From Candidatus Schekmanbacteria bacterium (GTDB lineage: Bacteria; CSSED10-310; JACPHN01), in assembly GCA_016188575.1 (NCBI GenBank), contig JACPHN010000018.1, forward strand, positions 1 through 64,000: a stretch of DNA of 64,000 bases, read 5' to 3'. Positions 8,614-17,936 of the stretch are shown piece by piece; positions within the stretch are counted from its first letter, which is position 1, and each line of letters begins with the position of its first letter. Below the pieces are notes generated by a model. It worked only from the letters and a program-made list of their open reading frames with translations, was not told the origin of the DNA and made no database searches. The translations under genes and the position numbers were made by a program.

Positions 8614-9999
8614 TCAAGAAGCGGCCGGTCGGATATTTTGGTTCACCCGGAAGAAGTTCTCGGGGTCGTACTTCGCCTTCACCGCTGCGAGGCGTTTGTA
8701 GTTGTCGCCGTAGGTCGCCTGCACGCGGCCGTCGACCTCATCGTCCATGAGAAAATTGACGTACGCGCCTTCGAGGTTGAAGGGGTGAATGGCCGTCCAG
8801 TAGGAGCGCCCCCACGCCCTCAGAGCGCCGGCGCTCCGGGGATCTGAGTCGATTCCAGCGATGACCATGGACCAGGTCGCCCCGCGCGTGTTCCACGCCA
8901 TCGCGTCCTTGGCCACCCGCCGGACAGCCCCATCGATGGGGTACAGGTGCATGAGCGACAGCTCGCTCGGCGCCTTGGCGGCCTGCGCAATGTGCGTGTC
9001 GATTGCCGCGTCCGGTAACGACGCCACGAAGTCGCCCTTCCAGTACCATTGCAGACCCTTCGGAAAGAACGGGTCGAAGAGCGCCTGCATCGCTGGATAC
9101 GGCATCGCGCTCATCCAGTTGAACAGGGGCTGCGGCACGGAGCTCAGCAGCGGCGCCATCACTTTTTCGCCTTCCGCCGCCGGGCCGGAATAGCTCGAGA
9201 TCACCGCGCAGGCGCGCCGACCCCAGCATTCCCTCGGGAAAGGATCCACCGACGGCACCGTCTTGAGGCCCACGAACGCACCCAGCTCTTCGGGCGCCGC
9301 CGGCAGGAAATCGCGGTAGGCTCGCATCACGGCAACAGCGTCGCGAGCATCCCAGAAGACTGGCCCCGCGTACACCGTACTGACGGGATGCGCCTGGAAC
9401 AGAAAGCTCGTAACGACGCCAAAGTTGCCGCCGCCACCGCGCAGTGCCCAGAACAGGTCGGAGCTCTCCTTCTCGCTGGCCGTGACGAAGCGGCCGTCTG
9501 CGAGAACGACGTCGGCCGCGAGCAGGTTGTCGATCGTGAGGCCGTACTTGCGCGTGAGATATCCCGTGCCACCGCCCAGGGTCAGACCCGCAACACCCGT
9601 GGTCGACACGATGCCAAAAGGCACGGCCAACCCGAACGCGTGCGTCGCGTGGTCGACATCGCCCGAGGTGCAGCCGGCGTCGACTCGAACAGTTCTGCTA
9701 GCCGGATCCACGCGCACGCTTTTCATCATCGACAGGTCGACCACCAGCCCCTCGTCGCAACTGCCGAGCCCCGGGCCATTATGGCCACCGCCATGGATGG
9801 CGACAAGAAGGCCCTGCTCACGGCCGAAATTCACGGCGGCGATGACGTCTGCGGCGTCCACGCAGCGCGCGATCAACCGCGGCCGCTTGTCGATCATGCC
9901 GTTAAAGAGAGCGCGCGCCGCATCATAGTCAACATCGCTCGGGCCGATGACCCGGCCGCGCAAGGATTGTTGGAGGGTAGACACGATCTGATCAGTCAT
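8614..9999 (-). CDS. FAD-linked oxidase, berberine-bridge-enzyme type
   Basis: 461 residues. Residues about 35-210 form a PCMH-type FAD-binding domain with HGGGHN at 69-74. The histidine at 73 is the usual 8-alpha covalent FAD site. GVAGLTLGGGTGYLTRKYGL (about 125-145) follows, but without the second, cysteinyl FAD link found in plant BBE, so mono-covalent attachment is expected. The C-terminal BBE motif (YDPENFFRVNQNI) closes the protein. Family members oxidise alcohols, sugars or amines with O2 and release H2O2. The substrate here is unknown. AGGGA-type ribosome site eight bases before the ATG. No signal peptide is visible. Confidence 0.9.
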   Translation of the reverse strand: MTDQIVSTLQQSLRGRVIGPSDVDYDAARALFNGMIDKRPRLIARCVDAADVIAAVNFGREQGLLVAIHGGGHNGPGLGSCDEGLVVDLSMMKSVRVDPASRTVRVDAGCTSGDVDHATHAFGLAVPFGIVSTTGVAGLTLGGGTGYLTRKYGLTIDNLLAADVVLADGRFVTASEKESSDLFWALRGGGGNFGVVTSFLFQAHPVSTVYAGPVFWDARDAVAVMRAYRDFLPAAPEELGAFVGLKTVPSVDPFPRECWGRRACAVISSYSGPAAEGEKVMAPLLSSVPQPLFNWMSAMPYPAMQALFDPFFPKGLQWYWKGDFVASLPDAAIDTHIAQAAKAPSELSLMHLYPIDGAVRRVAKDAMAWNTRGATWSMVIAGIDSDPRSAGALRAWGRSYWTAIHPFNLEGAYVNFLMDDEVDGRVQATYGDNYKRLAAVKAKYDPENFFRVNQNIRPAAS

Positions 10000-10150
10000 A
10001 GGTAATCCCTTCCTGGGGTCGGTCCCGCTTCACCACGATGGTGGCGGCATCGACCGCTCCTCCAGAGCACCGCCACCGCGGGCGCGATGAGGTGCGCCCG
10101 GGCCGGCCGTGCTCGATTTCGCCTCCGCACCGCATGCTCACCTCGGCCGG

Positions 10151-10870
10151 TCAGCGCGGCGTGAGGCCAACCAGAATCTTGGAGCCATCCACGATCAAGC
10201 CCACGCCAGGCGCATAGATTTTGGTGTCGCGCGCGTTCGGCTCCAGCGGGGTCGTTTCTTCGGTCTCCAGGCAGCGGTTGAAGACTGCGACTGGGGTGTC
10301 GACGACCGCATCGAGCCTCAGTACTTCTGCTCTGTCCAGTGCTACGTTGGGAGCAACTTCCTGGAAATAGCGCGCTCCCAACATCGGGCTTCCAGGCACA
10401 AAGACCCCTGGCAGCGCGCCGTCCGTTCCTGCGCGCCAGGCGCCGGCGTGACCGACAACTTCGCCGTTTTCGTAGATGTCGACGTCCTCCCCAAAGTAAA
10501 ACATGTTCCCCGTTTCCTTGCACAGGGCGAAGAAGTTCCGGGATACTTCGGCCAATGCTCCATCTATGGTTTCGTACTCCTCTACGACCCTTGTGCGGAC
10601 GCCACTGATCACCTCGGTATCGTTCAGAACCGTGATTACTACTCTGATCTCCTCCTTTCCTTCTGTACCATCCAAGATGAGCTGGTGACCCGGTTCAAGA
10701 ACAAAGTAGGAGTTTCTTCCCGAAGAAGAAAACGTGCATCCCTCAATGAGAAAATCTTCTGTGAAGGCATGAGAATCGCCATCCGCGGGAGTTGGTGTGG
10801 CGGGGAATGACGCGCTCCCTGCCACCATCAGCGAGGCCAGAGACAATGCCTTCGCGCTGACGCGCCTCAT
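10151..10870 (-). CDS. Secreted protein of unknown function
   Basis: 239 residues from the ATG at 10870, which has GGAGGTG six to seven bases upstream. A signal peptide (about 1-25, SLMVAGSASFPATP) precedes a beta-rich domain. Recognisable patterns are FVLEPGHQLILDG, VVEEYE, NMFYFGEDVDIYENG and YAPGVGLIVDG. Similar secreted proteins occur as uncharacterised singletons in deltaproteobacteria and planctomycetes, as far as I recall. No active site is evident. A longer frame reaching 10963 lacks a ribosome site and would bury the signal peptide. Confidence 0.7.
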   Translation of the reverse strand: MRRVSAKALSLASLMVAGSASFPATPTPADGDSHAFTEDFLIEGCTFSSSGRNSYFVLEPGHQLILDGTEGKEEIRVVITVLNDTEVISGVRTRVVEEYETIDGALAEVSRNFFALCKETGNMFYFGEDVDIYENGEVVGHAGAWRAGTDGALPGVFVPGSPMLGARYFQEVAPNVALDRAEVLRLDAVVDTPVAVFNRCLETEETTPLEPNARDTKIYAPGVGLIVDGSKILVGLTPR

Positions 10871-11175
10871 TGTACACCTCCAATTCCTTACCGCAGTGTG
10901 GTCCGGCCGGGGAGGGCGAAGCACGCGCTGCACCTTGCCAGCGGGACATCCTCTACCTGGCAATTAAGCACCTTTTTGAGCAGCCGCCAACGCCTTGCAT
11001 CGAGCGTGTGCGACAGCGCTCTCGCCTTCACTTCCGGCGCCAAGACGACTGCTCCTACGGGGCGACTCACGAGACGGCAACACCCTGCGCCCCGGCCGCC
11101 GCTGCCGGCCGATGGGTGCTCGGTTTGCGCGACGCGCGTGCGTATGTGCAGCTTGGCAGCTTGCGGAAAAGCGGC

Positions 11176-12609
11176 CTAGCCGCGCGGTATCCCGCGCTGC
11201 CGCGTCCCGGCGATCACGGCGACGACCGCCATGGCCGCCAGCAGCACGGCCGTGGCCGCGCCGCTTGGCGCCGGAACCGCGCCGCTGGGAGTCACCGTCG
11301 GTGTCGGCGTCGCTGCCGCCGAAACTTCGAACATGACATCGTCGATTCCGACCGACGAATAGTCGTCGGCACCCGTCTGCAGGTGAAAAAGCACGCGTGC
11401 CGTCTGTCCCGAAATCGCGCCAAGCTCGGGCGCGCTGAGGTCTGCCGTGGCGAAGGTCCAGGGAAGATCGGTGGCGAGCAGCATCGAGTTGAAGACAAGA
11501 TGGATCGGCGTGCCGCACGGTGCCTCGGGAGTGGCGACCGCCGGATCGCAGAGCATTGCGGTAAGGGCGTTGTCCGCGGAAGCGCCGAAAAAGCCCACGT
11601 CCGCCATGTACCAGAAACTGAGCCGCGCCGATTCAACGTTGGCAGGCACCGCGACATCCTGCCAAAGCCAGTCGTCACCATTGGTGATGATCCCCAACCA
11701 GGCGCGGTACTGACCGCTGTGAGCGTCACCCTGGAAGATGGTCGTGGTGTCATCGTCCTGCCACTTCCACAGTGGGCTACGTTCTTCGAAGCCGCCGTCC
11801 ACAACCAGATCCTGGAGCTCCCCGGGCGTCGGCGTGGGGGTTGGCGCCGTGCTCGTCGCGGTCGGGCTGGGTTGGGTGGGCGTCCCGGCTGGCGTCGTCG
11901 CGGTCGCCGTTGCGGTGGCGCTGGTCGTCGTCGCGGTCGCCGTCGCGGTGGCGCTCGGCGTCGCCGTTATCGTGCGGGTTGGCGTCGGCGTTGCGGTGCC
12001 GGGCTGCGGAGTAGGAGAGGATGCGCTCGGTGGGAAACGGCCCATGAGGACGCCCTGATCCAGGATGTGTCCCTGCATGGCGGTGGTGAGCTCCCCACCG
12101 GTTGTGGTTTCCGGCAGCGTGAGCGCCGTGTCCAGGGCGTAGACGCGGAACTCGTAGCGATGCGTCTCGGACGGCGGCGGGCACGGTCCATCGTATCCGA
12201 CTCCTGACATGCCGAAGGCTGCAAAATCATTCTTTCCCTGCCTGGCACCGTTCGCCAGGGTGGCAGTCTTGGGCTGGCTCTCGTTCATGGAAGAGCTGCC
12301 CGTGGGCCAGTTCCAGAGCACCCAATGGGTGAAGTTGGCATCGGGGTCGAACAGGAGCAAGGCAACGGCCTGTGTGCCGGGAGGAACGGTCGTCCACGAA
12401 AGCTGCGGAGACACGTTCTGGGCCCCCGGAAAGCCGCAGTTCACGGCGTCGTCCAGAGCGTGCCGAAAGGGGATATCACCTCCCTCGACAAACGCCGAGC
12501 TCGTAACGTTGATCGCCGCCGCTGCCGGAACGGCGGATCCGAGCACAAGCGCGAGGATCGGCGGCAAACACGCGAGCAGCATCCACGGTCTCGGGGCAGA
12601 CAGTCGCAT
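11176..12609 (-). CDS. Secreted PEBP (YbhB/YbcL)-like protein with Thr/Pro linker and C-terminal carbohydrate-binding-like domain
   Basis: 477 residues. Signal peptide about 1-32. Residues about 35-190 match the bacterial phosphatidylethanolamine-binding/Raf-kinase-inhibitor-like fold (FRHALDDAVNCGFPGAQNVS, ALLLFDPDA, THWVLWNWP, YDGPCPPPSETHRYEFRVYA). A 70-residue TATPT-type linker follows. The next domain (about 275-440) resembles a jelly-roll or carbohydrate-binding module (VVDGGFE...WKWQDD...SFWYMADVG...IDDVMFEV). A second short linker, a hydrophobic helix and a basic end (TRQRGIPRG) form a surface-anchoring or sorting tail. The ATG at 12609 has GAAAAGGGA upstream. Confidence 0.8.
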   Translation of the reverse strand: MRLSAPRPWMLLACLPPILALVLGSAVPAAAAINVTSSAFVEGGDIPFRHALDDAVNCGFPGAQNVSPQLSWTTVPPGTQAVALLLFDPDANFTHWVLWNWPTGSSSMNESQPKTATLANGARQGKNDFAAFGMSGVGYDGPCPPPSETHRYEFRVYALDTALTLPETTTGGELTTAMQGHILDQGVLMGRFPPSASSPTPQPGTATPTPTRTITATPSATATATATTTSATATATATTPAGTPTQPSPTATSTAPTPTPTPGELQDLVVDGGFEERSPLWKWQDDDTTTIFQGDAHSGQYRAWLGIITNGDDWLWQDVAVPANVESARLSFWYMADVGFFGASADNALTAMLCDPAVATPEAPCGTPIHLVFNSMLLATDLPWTFATADLSAPELGAISGQTARVLFHLQTGADDYSSVGIDDVMFEVSAAATPTPTVTPSGAVPAPSGAATAVLLAAMAVVAVIAGTRQRGIPRG

Positions 12610-12845
12610 TCCCTTTTCTCTCCATTTCCGCAACAACGGTCCAGGCATCCTCAAGAGCGTCCACGCTCCCGCTCCTCAGGCCCGCGGTGGTCTCTCGCCG
12701 GTGTGGACCCGAGCGCAGGATAGCACCCCACGCCGCCCGTTGTCAGCCTCAGCGAGAATCGGTTGACGAAGATGTCGTCCCCGAGCTAAGAGGTTCCCTG
12801 TGCTTGCGTCGCAAACGCTGAATGCTCCCGGCCGGACTCCACCGT

Positions 12846-13895
12846 ATGCAGATCAGCTCCACATTCTTCGACGTCACCAAGCGCGTCGCCTTGACCACGA
12901 GCCGGGCGACGACGGCCGGGTCAACCAATCTCTGGGTGCGCGTCGCGGACGAGGGAGTAGAAGGCTGGGGCGAGGCGGTGCCTATCTACCTCCATGGCGG
13001 AGGGCTGAACGCCTCCGAGTTGGGCCTGGCCCTCGAACGAGCCACGCGGTGGCTGGCGTGTGAGAGCCCGTGGCGGCGCGACGCCATCGCCGCGCGCCTG
13101 CTCAGAGAACAAACCCCCGCGCCAGCCAGAGCCGCGCTCGACATCGCACTTCATGACTGGCTTGGCAAGCGGCTGAACCAGCCGCTCTGGCGCCTCTGGG
13201 GGCTCAGCGCGGAGGCCATGCCGCCTACGTCCGTGACCATCGGCATCGCCGTCCCCGACGTGGCCCGCCAGCGCGCTCGGCAGTGGTTGACAAGCACCGA
13301 TGCGCGGCTGTTCAAGGTCAAGCTCGGCAGCCCCGAAGGGGCCGCGGCGGACCGCGCGCTGTTCTCAGCAGTCCGCAACGAGCTTCCGGAGGGGTTTGAG
13401 ATGTATGCCGACGCCAACGGCGGCTGGACGTTGCCGACAGCCGTCGCCATGGTCAGATGGCTGGCCGAGCAGGGTGCACTGTTCATCGAGCAGCCGCTAC
13501 CAGAGGGCGATGAGGCACAGCTTGCCGTGTTGCGCAGCGAGACGTCGCTGCCGATCTTCGCCGATGAGAGCTGCCGCTGCAGCCGCGATGTCGCGGCGCT
13601 GGCCGGTATCGTCGACGGCGTCAATATCAAGCTCATGAAATGCGGCGGCCTGGCCGAGGCCGCGCGCATGGTCCAGGTGGCGCGCGCGCACGGGATGCGG
13701 GTGATGCTCGGCTGCTTTGGCGAAACCTCACTGGCGATCAGCGCCGCGGCGCAGCTCGCCCCGCTCGTCGACTACGCCGATCTCGACAGCCACCTCAATC
13801 TGCGCGACGACCCCTTCGGCGGTGTCGAGTTGCGCGATGGCCGGCTGCGCCTTCAGGACCATCCCGGAATCGGCGTGAGGAGACTGGCATCATGA
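12846..13895 (+). CDS. dgcA: Enolase-superfamily dipeptide-epimerase-like racemase, probable N-acetyl-D-glutamate racemase
   Basis: 349 residues with the mandelate racemase/muconate lactonising fold. The general base region is FKVKLG (about 156-161). Metal ligands are in DANGGW (about 189), FIEQPLPEGDE (about 212) and FADES (about 239). A second lysine lies in NIKLMKCGG (about 262), and the C-terminal closing motif is DLDSHLNL. L-Ala-D/L-Glu epimerases share this pattern. The four-base ATGA overlap with a DUF1611 gene matches the DgcA-DgcN pair known for D-glutamate use, in which DgcN acetylates D-Glu and DgcA racemises N-acetyl-D-Glu. The exact substrate is inferred from this pairing. Confidence 0.85.
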   Translation: MQISSTFFDVTKRVALTTSRATTAGSTNLWVRVADEGVEGWGEAVPIYLHGGGLNASELGLALERATRWLACESPWRRDAIAARLLREQTPAPARAALDIALHDWLGKRLNQPLWRLWGLSAEAMPPTSVTIGIAVPDVARQRARQWLTSTDARLFKVKLGSPEGAAADRALFSAVRNELPEGFEMYADANGGWTLPTAVAMVRWLAEQGALFIEQPLPEGDEAQLAVLRSETSLPIFADESCRCSRDVAALAGIVDGVNIKLMKCGGLAEAARMVQVARAHGMRVMLGCFGETSLAISAAAQLAPLVDYADLDSHLNLRDDPFGGVELRDGRLRLQDHPGIGVRRLAS

Positions 13896-14971
13896 CGGCA
13901 ACCGGCCAGGCGAGAGAAACTCGCCACTTGCAGCAGGGCGATCGCGTCGCCATCCTCATGCATGGCGGCACCAAGGACATTCACGGCAAGACGGGAAAGA
14001 CGATCGTCCGCTACAGCACGGCCGAAACGGTCGCAGTCGTTGACGCAGAGCAGGCGGGCGAGGACTGGCAAGCATTGACGGGGATTTCGGGGCGAATCCC
14101 GATCGTCGCATCGGTCGCCGAGGCGCTCGCCTTCGCGCCGAATCGACTGGCGATCGGGATCGCGCCGAGCGGCGGGAGGCTCCCTGAGGATTGGCGGCCC
14201 GAGCTCCGCACCGCGCTTGCCGCGGGTCTATGCGTGCTCAACGGTCTGCACACCGCACTGGCTGCCGATCCCGAGCTCGCGTCGCTCCTGTCTCCGGGAC
14301 AGTGGATCTGGGACGTGCGCGCCGAGCCGCCGGAGGCCGGCGTCGCCCGGGGGCGCGCGCGCTTGCTTTCTTGCCGGCGTATTCTCACGGTGGGAACCGA
14401 TATGGCGGTAGGCAAGATGTCGGCGGCAATCGAGCTCTACCGCGCGGCGATGCGCCGCGGGCGGCGCGCGAAGTTCCTGGCGACGGGCCAGGGCGGGCTC
14501 ATGATCTACGGCGACGGCATCGCTCTGGATGCCGTCCGAGTCGACTATGCGGCAGGTGCCGTCGAGGACATGGTGGTGCGTTTCGGAACCGATCACGACG
14601 TGCTGGTGATCGAAGGTCAGGGTTCTTTGGTGAACCCCGCCTCGACCGCGACGCTGCCGCTATTGCGCGGCGGGCAGCCGACCGACATCGTGCTCGTGCA
14701 TCGCGCCGGGCAGCACGCGCTGACCGCCTTCCCGGACATCGCGATCCCGCCTCTCGGTGAGGTCATTCGGCTGCACGAGATGGTTGCTTGTGCCGGCGGG
14801 GCGCTGCCGCCCGCGCGCGTCGCCGCCGTGGCGCTCAACACGGCATTTCTGAGTCAGCGGAGTGCCGCGAAGGCGGTCGCCGAGGTGCGCAGCGACACGG
14901 GTCTTCCGTGCGCCGACATCGTTCGCGACGGCGCCGACGAGCTGTTCGCGGCAATCGTCGCGACGGGGTAA
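13892..14971 (+). CDS. dgcN: DUF1611 family protein, probable D-glutamate N-acetyltransferase DgcN
   Basis: 359 residues starting at the ATG inside the stop of the racemase gene. The N-terminal half (about 1-150) is a Rossmann-like domain and the C-terminal half a P-loop domain with GTDMAVGKMS (about 170). Conserved DUF1611 patterns are visible (FLATGQGGLMI, VIEGQGSLVNPA, TDIVLVHRAGQ). Family members were described as P-loop ATPases of unknown role before the DgcN assignment in D-amino-acid catabolism. Translational coupling to the epimerase supports the same pathway, but acetyltransferase activity is not proven from sequence. Confidence 0.85.
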   Translation: MTATGQARETRHLQQGDRVAILMHGGTKDIHGKTGKTIVRYSTAETVAVVDAEQAGEDWQALTGISGRIPIVASVAEALAFAPNRLAIGIAPSGGRLPEDWRPELRTALAAGLCVLNGLHTALAADPELASLLSPGQWIWDVRAEPPEAGVARGRARLLSCRRILTVGTDMAVGKMSAAIELYRAAMRRGRRAKFLATGQGGLMIYGDGIALDAVRVDYAAGAVEDMVVRFGTDHDVLVIEGQGSLVNPASTATLPLLRGGQPTDIVLVHRAGQHALTAFPDIAIPPLGEVIRLHEMVACAGGALPPARVAAVALNTAFLSQRSAAKAVAEVRSDTGLPCADIVRDGADELFAAIVATG

Positions 14972-14995
14972 GCACCGCCAGCGGGAAGGACAACG

Positions 14996-17214
14996 ATGTG
15001 GTGGATGTGGATGGATAACGGTGGGAAACGGGCTTTTCGCACCGTCGCGGCGCGATCCGCCTTGATGATCACGGCCGCGTGCTGCGCTGCCGGAGCCGTG
15101 CGCGCCGGGGCCGACGACGTCGCTGTCTACGACGACAGTCTGGCGGCGGGCTGGGCCAACTGGTCCTGGGATGCGCAGCTCGATTTTGCCGCGGCCAGTC
15201 CCATTCACGGCGGCACCGCAGCCATCTCCGTCACCTACACCTCGGCCTGGGCCGGTGTTTACCTGCACGTCGCGCCAACGCTTTCGTCCGCCGACCTGAG
15301 CGGCATCCGCTTCTGGCTACACGGCGGCGACACGGGCGGCCAACGCCTCAATCTCGCGCTCTACGACGCCTCCGGGAATGCCTCGGAGAATCTCTCCGTG
15401 ACCGCTCCGGCTGGCGAGTGGCTCCAGGTCGAGGCGGGTCTCGGCGAGCTCGGCTCACCGGCCGCAGTCAGCGGCATTGTCTTGCAAGATGCCACCGGCA
15501 GCGCGCAACAAACGTTCTTTCTCGACGACATGACCCTTCTCGGCGCCACGGGAACGCCGACCCCGACGCCCGTGCCCGGCGTCGGGCCGGAGCTGACCGT
15601 GAACGCCGGCGGCGTCTCCTGGCCCATCGACGAGCGCATCTATGGCATGAATTTCGCCGACGAGGCGCTCGCAACCGAGCTCCGCCTGCCCGTCAACCGG
15701 TGGGGTGGAAACGCCACGACGCGCTACAACTATCTCCTCGATACCGCGAATCATGCCTCCGACTGGTTTTTTGAAAACATTCCGAAGGATAACGCCAATC
15801 CGGGACAGCTTCCCGACGGCTCGCAGGTCGACGAGCTCATTGCCGCCAATCGGCGCTCCGGAACCGCCTCGGTGATCACCCTGCCGCTGATCGGATGGGT
15901 CCCTCGCGAGCGGGCCTACGCGTGCGGGTTCAGCGTTGCCAAATACGGTGCTCAGCAGCAAACCGATCCGTGGCGCCCTGACTGCGGCGATGGCGTGGAT
16001 CTGGCGGGCCAGCGGATCACGGGAAATGACCCCGCGGACACGAGCCAGCCCGCTGACCCGGCCTTCGTTGCCGGCTGGATCGCGCATCTCGTGTCGGTCT
16101 TCGGCGCGGCCGCCGCGGGCGGCGTCACCCTGTACAATCTCGACAACGAGCCGATGCTGTGGAATGACACGCACCGCGACGTGCATCCCACCGCCACGTC
16201 GTACGACGAGATGCGGGACCGCACGATCCCGTTTGCCACCGCTGTCAAGGACGCCGACCCCGGGGCTCTGACGCTCGGTCCCGTGCTCTGGGGCTGGACG
16301 GCATACTTCTATTCGGCGCTGGATTGGGAAGCCGGGGGGAGCTGGTGGCAAAATCCTCCGGACCGGCTGGCACATGGGGACGTTCCCTTCGTCGCCTGGT
16401 ATTTGGAGCAGATGCGCGCCGCGGCCGAATCGTCGGGCCGCCGGTTGCTCGATTTTCTGGACCTGCACTACTATCCCCAGGCCGCCTGTGGGATTCGAGC
16501 TACGTGGACGAGAGCTGGATCGCCGAGCCGGTTCGCCTCTTGCCGCGGATGCGCGAGTGGGTCGATACGTATTACCCCGGCACAAAGCTGGCGATCACCG
16601 AGTACAACTGGGGGGCTCTGGATCATATCAACGGCGCGGTCGCTCAGGCCGACGTGCTCGGACTTTTCGGCAGAGAGGGGTTGCACGTCGCGTGCCTGTG
16701 GGATCCGCCGGCGAGCACAGAACCCGGGGCGTTTGCGTTTCGCATGTACCGAAACTTCGACGGGCAAGGCGGTCGCTTCGGCGATACCGGCATCCCCGCC
16801 ACCAGCGCGGATGCGGACGCGGTCTCCGTTTTCGCGGCGCGGCGCACGGTGGACGCGGCGATTACGGTGATCATCGTCAACAAGAGCGCGACCTCGCTGA
16901 CGAGCACGCTGACCATGGAGGGGCTGGCGCCACCGGCGCCCACGGGATGGCGCTACTCGGCGGCGGACCTCGGAGCGATCGTGCCGCTCGGCACCTTGAC
17001 CGTTACCGGCAACCGCATCACGGTCTCGCTGCCCGCCGCCAGCATCACCGCGCTGGCGTTCGCGCCGGACGCGGTAGGCGTCGCCGCGATGGGCTGGGTA
17101 GGTGGTGCAGTCGCAATGCTGCTCACGGCCGCGCTGGCACCGCGGCGGCTACGCCGGCTCGATCCCCGCGTTCACAGCACCAGCGGCAGGATCGCCCTGC
17201 GCCGGGGCGGGTAG
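14996..17214 (+). pseudogene. Secreted glycoside hydrolase family 44 protein, broken by internal out-of-frame deletion
   Basis: The ATG at 14996 (GAAGGA six bases upstream) begins a signal peptide, a jelly-roll domain (about 45-185), a short TPTPTP linker and then a GH44 catalytic domain. YNLDNEPMLW (about 380) carries the acid/base glutamate. The frame reads normally to LDLHYYPQAA (about 16485). The next frame then carries LWDSSYVDESWI, KLAITEYNWGALDHI (nucleophile glutamate), the C-terminal beta domain and a hydrophobic, Arg-rich anchor ending at 17214. As I recall GH44 sequences, roughly 15-25 residues before the LWD motif are missing, which fits a deletion not divisible by three. No single frame encodes both catalytic glutamates. 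Confidence 0.7.
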
Positions 17215-17936
17215 CACGGGAATGTTCGCCGATACCAGTCGTGATGGGAGAGCGCCCGAGGCACGAGGTTGGCCGCCGTCCATAGCGCGAATGACAGGCC
17301 TGCCAGGGACCAGGTAGCCACGGCCCAGCCGGTCCATTCGATGAGCTCGCCCAGGTAATTGGGACACGAGACCCAGCGATAGGCCCCGCCGTATGGGACC
17401 TGGTAGCCCGCTCCGCATCCGCGGCGCAGCCGACGCAACACCGCGTCACTGTGCAAGTTGAGGGCGAGACCGGCGAGGAACAGAAGGGTTCCCGCGATAA
17501 GCCGCGGATCGGTCGTCCAGGTGGCAGGATAGCCGCCGGAGAGCGCAAAGATCCAGCGCGCATTGAGATACGCGTTGATCGCGCAAAAACCGCCGCCCAT
17601 GAGCGCAATCGCGACCGGCATCGCGCCGGCCTTGGGGCGCGCGCGGCGAAACGGATAGATCCAGGCGCGGTGAACGTAATGGATCATCCACATCGCCAGA
17701 AACAGAAGAGCAGGCAGACCGTCGTGGTGCGGGCCGCGGAAAAAGAGGGCGAAAAACACGAGCGGCGCCGGGCTCTCCATCACCAGCCATCCGGTGCGAT
17801 CCGCCAGCCGTGGCCCCCACCCCGCGCGCTGGTGACGGCCATAAGGGGCGGGAACGATCCGCAGCGCCAGGCCGGTGATGACCGCCACACCGCACCAGGC
17901 GACGACGACTGGCACGAAGAGCTGCGTTTCGCTCAC
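17172..17936 (-). CDS. Steroid 5-alpha-reductase-family membrane protein
   Basis: 254 residues starting at a GTG that overlaps the stop of the upstream epimerase gene (GTGA). Six or so hydrophobic helices are seen. Family motifs include APYGRH, RAWIYPFR, GYQVPYGGAYRWVSCPNYLGE and the C-terminal HHDWYRRTFPCYPP. The NADPH/steroid site of 3-oxo-5-alpha-steroid 4-dehydrogenases lies in the GGxYxxVSxPNYLGE region and the terminal W-Y-x-x-x-F-x-x-Y-P motif. Coupling with a 3-beta-HSD-like epimerase suggests both act on a sterol or isoprenoid. Its 3' end overlaps the end of the broken GH44 gene by 43 bases. Confidence 0.85.
   Translation of the reverse strand: MSETQLFVPVVVAWCGVAVITGLALRIVPAPYGRHQRAGWGPRLADRTGWLVMESPAPLVFFALFFRGPHHDGLPALLFLAMWMIHYVHRAWIYPFRRARPKAGAMPVAIALMGGGFCAINAYLNARWIFALSGGYPATWTTDPRLIAGTLLFLAGLALNLHSDAVLRRLRRGCGAGYQVPYGGAYRWVSCPNYLGELIEWTGWAVATWSLAGLSFALWTAANLVPRALSHHDWYRRTFPCYPPRRRAILPLVL

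Noticed and set aside
11820-12010. Short tandem repeats resembling a repeat array
   Set aside because: They encode the Thr/Pro/Ala linker of the PEBP-like protein. Spacing and sequence are codon-based, not CRISPR.
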